Source of the DNA: JANLQX01 sp043775075
GTDB taxonomy: Bacteria; Actinomycetota; Acidimicrobiia; Acidimicrobiales; JANYDT01
Direction of reading: 5' to 3'
NCBI GenBank assembly: GCA_043775075.1
Contig: JAYVSS010000385.1
Span: 1-23,344, forward strand
Length of the DNA: 23,344 bases
In this document: in pieces, positions 14,885-20,628 of the stretch
How the letters are laid out: each line of letters starts with the position of its first letter
Numbering within the stretch: the stretch's first letter is position 1
The notes under the pieces: generated by a model
Databases searched by the model: none
Seen by the model: the letters and a program-made list of their open reading frames with translations, nothing else
What the model was told of the DNA's origin: nothing
Position numbers and translations under genes: made by a program

Positions 14885-14950
14885 TTACGCCGTGATGCGA
14901 CCAATGCCGACGAGTGGCGTTACGCCGTGATGCGACCAATGCCGACGAGG
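14881..14950. repeat. 2 x 35 bp direct duplication over the NlpC/P60 gene stop
   Basis: Units at 14881-14915 and 14916-14950 match at 34 of 35 positions. The right-hand copy holds the last ten codons and the TAA stop (14920-14922, minus) of the NlpC/P60 gene. The left-hand copy repeats them downstream in a shifted frame. Each copy begins with GGCGTTACGCC, a small hairpin (GGCG/CGCC). Confidence 0.92.
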
Positions 14951-16434
14951 TCGCGACGCTTGATGCCGGTGATCCGCACGTTGACGCCCGGTTTGGGGGC
15001 CTCGACCATCTTTCCGTCGCCGATGTAGAGGCCGAGGTGGTGGATCGGGTCGCCGAAGAACAGCAGGTCGCCGGGAGCGAGGTCGGCCGGATTGATGCGA
15101 ACGGTGCGGCTGAACTGCGACACCGACTGGTGCGGGAGGGCGATACCAGCCGCCTCCCACGCCACTTTGGAGAGACCGGAACAGTCGTAGCCGGTGTCGG
15201 TCTCCCCGGCCCACAGATAGGGGATGCCGACCTTGGTCAGGGCCATGGCCACGGCGGCGTCGGCTCGGGGATGTGATGGCGGAGCCTCTCCGGCGGCGGC
15301 CACGAACGTGTACGTCTTCGGGATCGACGAGGCCGTCGAGGCCGTCGACGGCGTCGACGCGGTGTCGTTGACAATCGGTGATTCCCCCGTCGCCGGGAGG
15401 GCGGGGGCGGGCCGACCCTCGGTAACCGGTCGAATCACGATCGTCGGGAACGGACTCACATTGAGGCGGCTGGGCGCCGAGGTGGGGGCGATGGTCGGAA
15501 CGGACGTCGCCGTGGTGGGCGGGGCGATCGTGGTGGGGGCCACCGTGGTTGGGGGCACGGTGGTCGCCACGGTGGTTGGGGCAGCGGTCGGGGGCGGGAT
15601 GATCGGCGGCGAAGGTGTGGCTGGCGGCGGAACGATTGTCGGCGGAGTTGTGGCTGGCGGAACGATTGTCGGAGGGAGGGTGGCGGGGGCGAGGGTCGTC
15701 GGAGGCACCGTGGCGGTGCGGCTGATGGGCACGACGTACCCCTTCGGAGCGGCGTCGCTACCGGGGAGCGGGGTCACGCCCGAGCGGATCGGCGCCGACG
15801 TTGCTGGCTTGGTTGGTGCCGTCGGTGACGTCGGTGGGGGTGACGTCGGTGCCGTTGGTGACGTCGGTGGGGGTGTGGTCGGTGCCGTTGGTGACGTCGG
15901 TGGGGGTGTGGCCGGTGCTGTTGCGGCCGGGACGATCGGGCCGCTCTGGGAAGCCACGAGGCCCTCGGGGGGCACGATCATCGGTCCGGGCCCGGCGGGT
16001 AGCGACATGCTCGGAGCAATGGTCGAGCTCAGTCCGCTTGTCGGTGCGGCCACCGGTGCCGGAGCAGGGACCGTCGTCGGATCGACAACGCCGGACGGCG
16101 GCGGAACAGTTAACGGCGGGAGGGGTCGAGCGAGGCTGGAAGGTCCGGCGGTGCGCGTCTTTTTCGCCTTCGCTAGGGGCGCTTCAGCAAGGATCGCCAT
16201 CCCCAACGACGGACCGGCGACCACGTTCGTCACTATCGCTACCCGCCGTACGTTGGCCGGGCCGAGGACCACTCGCACCCGTGACGACTCTTGCGCCATG
16301 GTCCGGTGTCCCAGCGCCGCCACTGCAGTCACGCCGCCGACCAACGTGATCACCGCCGTTCCGAACGCAACAATGCTCAGCCGGCGCCGTTCCGATGGCG
16401 TGTCCTGCGTCGGAATCCGGTCGTAGGTGCCCAT
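14920..16434 (-). CDS. NlpC/P60 (RipA-like) peptidoglycan endopeptidase with Pro/Thr stalk
   Basis: A ~504-residue exported or membrane-anchored peptidase. A hydrophobic segment near residues 20-43 (LSIVAFGTAVITLVGGVTAVAAL) is a signal or anchor. About 300 residues rich in Pro, Thr, Ala and Val follow, including three eleven-residue SPTAPT-PPPT units. The C-terminal NlpC/P60 domain has DCSGLSKVAW (Cys418), HHLGLYIG (His466) and KMVEAP (Glu478). A Cys-His-Glu triad is that described for mycobacterial RipA, so cleavage of stem peptides between D-Glu and mDAP is likely. The start is uncertain: ATG 16434 directly precedes the hydrophobic part, ATG 16542 would add 36 mostly polar residues, and neither has a good ribosome-binding site. 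The upstream leader is structured. The gene ends in a 35-bp duplication. Confidence 0.88.
   Translation of the reverse strand: MGTYDRIPTQDTPSERRRLSIVAFGTAVITLVGGVTAVAALGHRTMAQESSRVRVVLGPANVRRVAIVTNVVAGPSLGMAILAEAPLAKAKKTRTAGPSSLARPLPPLTVPPPSGVVDPTTVPAPAPVAAPTSGLSSTIAPSMSLPAGPGPMIVPPEGLVASQSGPIVPAATAPATPPPTSPTAPTTPPPTSPTAPTSPPPTSPTAPTKPATSAPIRSGVTPLPGSDAAPKGYVVPISRTATVPPTTLAPATLPPTIVPPATTPPTIVPPPATPSPPIIPPPTAAPTTVATTVPPTTVAPTTIAPPTTATSVPTIAPTSAPSRLNVSPFPTIVIRPVTEGRPAPALPATGESPIVNDTASTPSTASTASSIPKTYTFVAAAGEAPPSHPRADAAVAMALTKVGIPYLWAGETDTGYDCSGLSKVAWEAAGIALPHQSVSQFSRTVRINPADLAPGDLLFFGDPIHHLGLYIGDGKMVEAPKPGVNVRITGIKRRDLVGIGRITA
15815..15913. repeat. 3 x 33 bp in-gene repeat in NlpC/P60 stalk
   Basis: Units at 15815-15847, 15848-15880 and 15881-15913, each opening GGTGCCGT, encode eleven-residue Thr-Ser-Pro-Thr-Ala-Pro-Thr-x-Pro-Pro-Pro units. 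The last two copies are almost identical, which suggests recent copy-number change of the stalk. Confidence 0.88.
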
Positions 16435-16547
16435 AGCAACCAAGTCGACTCGCGAGACATGAGGATCGCGTGGGCCGCTTGTGTGGGTCGAACCATGAAC
16501 CTCCGTTCGCAAGCGGCGCGCAAGATCTCCGACGAAGGCCATGGCCG

Positions 16548-16597
16548 TCTATCGGCTTTCTGCTCCGGTTTCCTTAGAAGGCGAGCCGACCGATAGA
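16548..16597 (-). other. Long stem-loop in the leader of the NlpC/P60 gene
   Basis: TCTATCGG and CCGATAGA are perfect 8-bp complements at 16548-16555 and 16590-16597, enclosing 34 bases that hold smaller stems (CTC with GAG, and CCTT with AAGG). It lies just upstream of the possible ATG at 16542 and about 115 bases upstream of ATG 16434. It may be a structured 5' leader. I compared it by eye with the c-di-AMP (ydaO) riboswitch, often found before such genes, and did not find its conserved segments. Confidence 0.4.
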
Positions 16598-16602
16598 TAC
16601 GG

Positions 16603-16630
16603 CAAAAGAAATCGGCCGGCTTGCTGGCCG
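16603..16630 (-). terminator. Terminator-like hairpin with T-rich tail
   Basis: On the minus strand CGGCC, an eight-base loop and GGCCG (16613-16630) are followed by ATTTCTTTTG (16603-16612), the only T-rich run after a GC stem that I found in the window. It lies about 210 bases past the thioredoxin-fold gene stop and before the NlpC/P60 leader, so it could end the first or attenuate the second. The remaining 16640-16840 stretch holds no convincing gene. Confidence 0.45.
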
Positions 16631-16840
16631 CCAAGACGATCGCCGCGAAACACTGACTAGTCGGCGCGGGCCCTTGGTACTCCCGACGAAACGCGTGGCG
16701 CCCGAACGCGCTTACCTCGCGAAGTGTCAGAAATCCGCAGTGGTGGCGGAAATACGCTGCGTTTTTCTGCCTCGGGTGCGCTTTTTCGACACGCACTCGG
16801 CGCCACAAGAGGGCGGCCTTGCGTCCCCCGTACGAGGGCT

Positions 16841-17329
16841 CTAGCTCGCTTTGGTGCCGACGAACGAACCCGGATCACGGGGGTCGGGAAGTACCGGTCC
16901 GGTCCAGCGCATCATGCGAGCCAATTCGTCGGTCACGACTTGCCAGGCGTCGGGATTCCAGTCCTCAGCGGCGTTGACCACGGTGCCGTCGGACCCGACG
17001 TGCACGATGGCTGGCAGGCGTTCCAGTCCGAACGCCTTGACGATCGTGCGCTGGGGATCGGGGAAACACAGAAAGTCCTTGGCGTGGGGACCGAGGAATT
17101 GCTTCGACTCGTCGGCATCAGCTCCGGCCATAACGACACCCACCCGGCAATCTGCCTGGGCAAAATTCTGCAGAACTCGCAACGCCGTGGGAAAAGCCCA
17201 AGCCGATTCGTTGGTGAACGGATCGAGCATGACGAACAGCAGCTCATACTGGACCAACCAGGCGGAGATGGGAAACCCTTTGCCCGTGAGCGGTTGAAGA
17301 AGCAGATCAGCAGGGGGATTCGACGCCAC
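16841..17329 (-). CDS. Thioredoxin-fold protein lacking the CxxC motif
   Basis: A 162-residue protein with the look of the TlpA/peroxiredoxin-like thioredoxin fold: a beta-strand YELLFVMLDPF, a helix after it, a second strand CRVGVVMAG, and the cis-proline segment ERLPAIVHVGSDGTVV near residue 110. The redox CxxC is absent; the equivalent loop reads DPFTNESAWAFP. Only two cysteines are present, in other positions, so it is unlikely to be a normal disulfide oxidoreductase. No signal peptide is visible. The start is GTG at 17329, with TAGATT eight bases upstream and no ribosome-binding site. It is downstream of the helicase gene on the same strand, 235 bases away, and probably has its own promoter. 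Function unknown. Confidence 0.72.
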   Translation of the reverse strand: MASNPPADLLLQPLTGKGFPISAWLVQYELLFVMLDPFTNESAWAFPTALRVLQNFAQADCRVGVVMAGADADESKQFLGPHAKDFLCFPDPQRTIVKAFGLERLPAIVHVGSDGTVVNAAEDWNPDAWQVVTDELARMMRWTGPVLPDPRDPGSFVGTKAS

Positions 17330-17337
17330 GGGCGAAT

Positions 17338-17343
17338 AATCTA
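17338..17343 (-). promoter_or_regulatory. Candidate -10 of leaderless thioredoxin-fold gene
   Basis: TAGATT on the minus strand ends eight bases before the GTG at 17329. There is no purine-rich ribosome-binding site between them, so a leaderless transcript fits. The upstream -35 region is not recognisable. Confidence 0.4.
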
Positions 17344-17560
17344 GTTGCGGCGACGATCAGGCCGGTGTCTCGGGCCCGCCACGGGATTGTTGGCGGGGCC
17401 CAGGGGCACGCTTGTAGGACCGATGGCGCAACTTTGGCGCCAATTACCTTGTCGTGGGTCCGTGGACGCAAACCCGTCGACGACAACGGTTGCATGTTGT
17501 TGTCTGCCGGGTTTCGTGGGCTGCCCGGTGGAGGGTCAAACTCCAGCAACCGGGGGGACG

Positions 17561-17585
17561 CAGCTCAGCGGCGACCGCTGAGCTG
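17561..17585 (-). terminator. Perfect 11-bp hairpin spanning the helicase stop
   Basis: CAGCTCAGCGG (17561-17571) and CCGCTGAGCTG (17575-17585) are perfect complements with a three-base loop. The stem holds the last codons and the TGA stop (17565-17567) of the helicase gene. No T-tract follows on the minus strand; the base after the stem is G and then C-rich. The 17344-17560 gap otherwise shows nothing I can name. Confidence 0.5.
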
Positions 17586-19304
17586 TCGCCACCACTTCTC
17601 GGCCGCCGTGGCTCGCTGTTCGAGTTGTTCGACGGTCGCGTCGTCGACCCGAGCGAGGTTGACCAGTCGGTTGAGCTGACCGTTGACCTGGCCGTGATTC
17701 ATCCCTGTCACCCGCGCCAGGTCGCGGGCCCATTGGGCGTTCTTCAGCCGCAGAGCCTCCTTGCGCTCATATCGCGAGAGGCCATCAACAGCCCCCACGG
17801 CGCCAGCGATACCGCCGCCGGGAAGCGGGGGAGCGAGCGAATCAACGTCGAGCAGCAGCCCGGCGGCCTCGTCAGCAGCGGCGTTGGCGGCGTCGGTGGC
17901 GGCGTCGAGAGGGACGTCATCGGCGCCGTGGCGCTCATCGGTCTCGTAGTCATCTTCGAAGACGGAACCGGACACGAGTACCCCGGTTTGTGACGTCTCA
18001 GTGGCGACCGACGATAGCGCGGCAAATAAGGACAGTTGTTCGTCTGATTCACTCACCTGTTTGTCAAAGGCATCTGCCTCGCGAGCGAATCGCAATTCGC
18101 TTTCGTCGCCATCGTCTGACGGCTTGCGGAGTGAATGTTTACGGGCGTCGGCAATTTGATGGGCCCACATCCGAAGCTTGGGATCATCAGGAATGAACAG
18201 GTACGCCTTCTGTCGAGGAATGCCGGCGGTCCAACGCACCAGGCGCCCCACGGCCTGGCGGAAGAACAACTCGGTCGTGGTGGTGGTGGCGTAGACGCCG
18301 ATCGCCAAACGCGGAATGTCCACACCCTCGGAGATCATGCGCACGGCGATGATCCAGGGCTGGTCGCCTTTGGCGTAGTGACCGATGCGTGACGACGCCT
18401 GCGGATCGCCGGAAAGCACCACCGTGGGGTTGACCCGCAGTCGCATGCGCATGAGATCAGCAATCGCCCGAGCATGCTCCTGATCGGCGGCAATGATCAG
18501 TCCTCCGGCGTTCGGCTGTCGCCCCGCCCGGAGCTCCATCAGCCGCTCGTTGGCCTGAGAAAGGACCGTGGGTAGCCATTCACCCTCGGCCGAGAGCGCC
18601 GTTCGTAGCCGTTGCGACGAGCCGGTGCGGTCGAGGGCGTCGTCAAACGAGGCGGAGTTGAGGCTGCCGTCGGGCGCCACCCATTCCATGAACCCGTTGA
18701 TCCGGGGGAAGTACACCGGCCGCACCACGCCCCGGTCCCGTAGGGCGTCGGCGTAGCCGTACTCATAGTCCGATTCGGCCTCTTCCAGCCGGTACCGGAC
18801 GAACGGGATCGCCGAGGTATCGCTGCGAAACGGCGTACCGGAAAGTGCTAACCGACGGGTGGCGGGCGCAAATGCCTCCCGCACCGAGTCGCCCCACGCC
18901 TTCTCGTCGCCGGCATGGTGGATCTCGTCGAGGATGACCATGGCCCCGGCGGTCAGGCGACCGAGCACGGCAAAACTCGTGGCCACCTGCTGATAGGTCG
19001 TCACGATGCCGTGCATGTCGGGGGCGAGGCTGGCGGTGGCGGCGGACCAGTCGGGGTGCAGATGCAGCCCGAATCGAGTGGCGGCCTGGGCCCACTGGAG
19101 CTTGAGGTGGGCGGTGGGGGCAACGACGATGAGCCGTCGACCGGGGCGTCCCTTCAGCTCACGCAGGGCGGCGGCCAGGGCAAAGGTGGTCTTTCCCGCC
19201 CCGGGAGTGGCGACGGTGAGAAAATCTGGACCGGTTTCCCCGGCGGCAGTGAAGCGGTCGAGCGCAGCTTTCTGCCAGGGCCTGAGTCTGACTACTCGAG
19301 ACAT
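17565..19304 (-). CDS. SF2 DEAD/DEAH-box helicase
   Basis: A 579-residue superfamily 2 ATP-dependent helicase or translocase. Motifs in order: Q-like LRPWQKAAL (7-15), Walker A ATPGAGKTT (32-40), DEIHH (126-130), SGTPFRSD (155-162), motif V ISEGVDIP (324-331) and motif VI QAVGRLVRW (350-358). This set is close to the restriction-type/UvrB-like and RadD-like helicases of the DEAD/H group. The C-terminal ~180 residues are acidic and Ala-rich, ending in an Arg/Gln helix, with no known nuclease motif. The substrate (DNA or RNA) is not shown. The ATG at 19304 shares one base with the oligoribonuclease stop, so the two are co-translated. That pairing suggests a nucleic-acid turnover or repair role, but this is inference. 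Confidence 0.9.
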   Translation of the reverse strand: MSRVVRLRPWQKAALDRFTAAGETGPDFLTVATPGAGKTTFALAAALRELKGRPGRRLIVVAPTAHLKLQWAQAATRFGLHLHPDWSAATASLAPDMHGIVTTYQQVATSFAVLGRLTAGAMVILDEIHHAGDEKAWGDSVREAFAPATRRLALSGTPFRSDTSAIPFVRYRLEEAESDYEYGYADALRDRGVVRPVYFPRINGFMEWVAPDGSLNSASFDDALDRTGSSQRLRTALSAEGEWLPTVLSQANERLMELRAGRQPNAGGLIIAADQEHARAIADLMRMRLRVNPTVVLSGDPQASSRIGHYAKGDQPWIIAVRMISEGVDIPRLAIGVYATTTTTELFFRQAVGRLVRWTAGIPRQKAYLFIPDDPKLRMWAHQIADARKHSLRKPSDDGDESELRFAREADAFDKQVSESDEQLSLFAALSSVATETSQTGVLVSGSVFEDDYETDERHGADDVPLDAATDAANAAADEAAGLLLDVDSLAPPLPGGGIAGAVGAVDGLSRYERKEALRLKNAQWARDLARVTGMNHGQVNGQLNRLVNLARVDDATVEQLEQRATAAEKWWRQLSGRR

Positions 19305-19843
19305 CAGGACTGCGGAACGAAGACCGTTTCGCGGTAATACCGCAGCTCAGCGACGCTCTCACGGATGTCATCAAGGGCCCTGTGGCCACCACCCTTGCGC
19401 GGCAGCGTCTTATAGGTCTCCGGGTACCACCGACGGGTGAGTTCCTTCACGCTCGACACGTCCACACTTCGGTAGTGCAGGAACTCGTCGATTTCGGGCA
19501 TAAAGAGGGCGAGGAATCGACGGTCGGTGCCGATCGAGTTGCCACACAACGGAACGCTTCGCGGCTCGGGGATATGTTGACGAAGAAAGGCCATGGTCTG
19601 CTCAATGGCGTCCGGCAGAGAGACGGTGGAGGCGGCGATGGCATCGAGCAATCCGCTGCGGGTGTGCATTTGCACCACCACGTCATCCATCTCGCCCAGC
19701 GCCTCGGCCGACACGTTGATCACCAGGTCAGGTCCTTCGGCGACGATCTCCAGGAGGTCGTCGGTGATCAGAGTGGCGATCTCCACGATCACATGGCGCC
19801 CGGGCTCAAGTCCGGTCATTTCGAGGTCCATCCAGGCAAGCAT
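19304..19843 (-). CDS. orn: Oligoribonuclease
   Basis: Orn, 179 residues, the usual size. It is a DEDDh 3'-5' exonuclease that degrades very short RNAs, including the pGpG left from c-di-GMP breakdown. The catalytic set is visible: Asp6 and Glu8 in MDLEMTGL, Asp107 in GTDRRF, His154 and Asp159 in GGGHRALDDIRES. RYYRE near the end is also typical. The ATG at 19843 begins right at the conserved MLAWMDLEMTG; a GGAG lies 11 bases upstream, somewhat far. It leads a two-gene unit with the helicase and is divergent from dUTPase across about 290 bases. Confidence 0.96.
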   Translation of the reverse strand: MLAWMDLEMTGLEPGRHVIVEIATLITDDLLEIVAEGPDLVINVSAEALGEMDDVVVQMHTRSGLLDAIAASTVSLPDAIEQTMAFLRQHIPEPRSVPLCGNSIGTDRRFLALFMPEIDEFLHYRSVDVSSVKELTRRWYPETYKTLPRKGGGHRALDDIRESVAELRYYRETVFVPQS

Positions 19844-20045
19844 TGCGCTGCAGTCTCCTACGTCGTGGGGACGAGCTGGTTGAAACCACAGCCTTGATGG
19901 ATCCCCACCGCGAGGTGGCGGCGGAGATCAGTTAGGGAAGGGGCCGGGCGAACAGGAACCCCTCGACGTTTTCGCCGCCGATATCGTCGGCAATGTCGGA
20001 GCCGAGCAACCTCACGGCGAATTCGCCTGCATAACGCCGGCGATT

Positions 20046-20062
20046 TTGGGTCGTTGACCCAA
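20046..20062. promoter_or_regulatory. Perfect palindrome between orn and dUTPase gene
   Basis: TTGGGTC (20046-20052), three bases, GACCCAA (20056-20062) is a perfect 7-bp inverted repeat in the 19844-20133 gap between two divergent genes. It resembles a dimer operator in form. The rest of this gap contains no convincing gene; an Arg-rich minus-strand frame at 19858-20109 looks spurious. Confidence 0.4.
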
Positions 20063-20120
20063 GTTCTGCGCATTTTCATCGTGCTTCGGCCTGGCCAATT
20101 CGCTGACATCTTGTTGTCTC

Positions 20121-20126
20121 TAGGCT
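20121..20126 (+). promoter_or_regulatory. Candidate -10 of leaderless dUTPase gene
   Basis: TAGGCT ends seven bases before the ATG at 20134. A partial -35 (TTCGCT, 20099-20104) lies 16 bases upstream of it. GGTGGG directly abuts the ATG, too close to serve as a ribosome-binding site, so a leaderless transcript is the better reading. Confidence 0.45.
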
Positions 20127-20133
20127 TGGTGGG

Positions 20134-20607
20134 ATGGATGATCGGGAAACGGCAAACGCCCAGGTGGAGGTCAGAATCGTGGCGCTCGATGCCGACCTGG
20201 CCCTACCCACTCCGGCAGTGAACGGCGACGCTGGCATGGACCTGCGGGCGCGAACCGATGTGGTGCTCGCGCCAGGCGGCGGACGCGCCGTTATTGGGGT
20301 CGGGTTGGCGTTGGCGCTGCCCGTGGGTTGGGCCGGTTTCGTGTTGCCCCGCAGCGGGTTGGCCGCCCGGCATGGGGTCACGGTGTTGAATAGCCCGGGC
20401 CTGATTGACTCGGGGTATCGCGGTGAAATCATGGTTCCGATGGTCAACACCGACCCGCTCGTGCCGTTTGCCATCACCCGGGGCGACCGCATTGCCCAGC
20501 TCGTCGTGCTCCCGGTTCCGCTGGTTCGGTGGACCCCGGTGGACGATGTGGCGTCGTTGGGTGACACCGAACGCGGATCAGGCGGGTTCGGGCACTCGGG
20601 TCGGTAG
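20134..20607 (+). CDS. dut: dUTP diphosphatase (dUTPase)
   Basis: Trimeric dUTPase, 157 residues. It hydrolyses dUTP to dUMP and diphosphate, keeping uracil out of DNA and feeding dTMP synthesis. All five motifs are present: I DAGMDLRA (32-39), II PRSGLAARHG (72-81), III NSPGLIDSGYRGEI (86-99), IV GDRIAQLV (117-124) and V RGSGGFGHSGR (147-157), where the flexible C-terminal arm closes over the active site. It carries a nine- to ten-residue polar N-terminal extension before VEVRIVALD. Its stop is part of an 11-bp duplication, and a PLP enzyme gene starts 21 bases later on the same strand. Confidence 0.96.
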   Translation: MDDRETANAQVEVRIVALDADLALPTPAVNGDAGMDLRARTDVVLAPGGGRAVIGVGLALALPVGWAGFVLPRSGLAARHGVTVLNSPGLIDSGYRGEIMVPMVNTDPLVPFAITRGDRIAQLVVLPVPLVRWTPVDDVASLGDTERGSGGFGHSGR

Positions 20608-20618
20608 CGGGTCGGTAG
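20597..20618. repeat. 2 x 11 bp duplication over the dut stop
   Basis: CGGGTCGGTAG occurs at 20597-20607 and again at 20608-20618. The first copy ends with the dut TAG; the second supplies another TAG out of frame. The sequence continues CGTCGGT, a partial third copy. Confidence 0.85.
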
Positions 20619-20621
20619 CGT
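20616..20621 (+). promoter_or_regulatory. Candidate -10 of leaderless PLP-enzyme gene
   Basis: TAGCGT ends seven bases before the ATG at 20629. Its TAG comes from the second copy of the 11-bp repeat. No ribosome-binding site is visible in the 21-base gap. Transcript read-through from dut is an alternative. Confidence 0.3.
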
Positions 20622-20628
20622 CGGTCCG

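Noticed and set aside
14733..14930. Small plus-strand frame with Gly-Glu-Trp-Pro repeats
   Set aside because: It is created by the 12-bp repeat; there is no ribosome-binding site or conserved domain.
15224..16426. Plus-strand Gly/Val-rich open frame of 400 codons
   Set aside because: It is the reverse complement of the Pro/Thr stalk of the NlpC/P60 gene; the Gly/Val pattern comes directly from that bias.
16435..16840. c-di-AMP (ydaO) riboswitch before the NlpC/P60 gene
   Set aside because: The conserved segments I know of are not found by eye; only generic stems are present. A covariance search would settle it.
17525..17560. GGAGGGTCAAACTCC resembling a tRNA T-arm
   Set aside because: The loop starts GTC and not TTC, and no acceptor stem, D-arm or anticodon arm can be formed around it.
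19858..20109. Arg-rich 83-codon minus-strand frame between orn and dut
   Set aside because: Extreme Arg content, no ribosome-binding site and no family resemblance; it also covers the palindrome.
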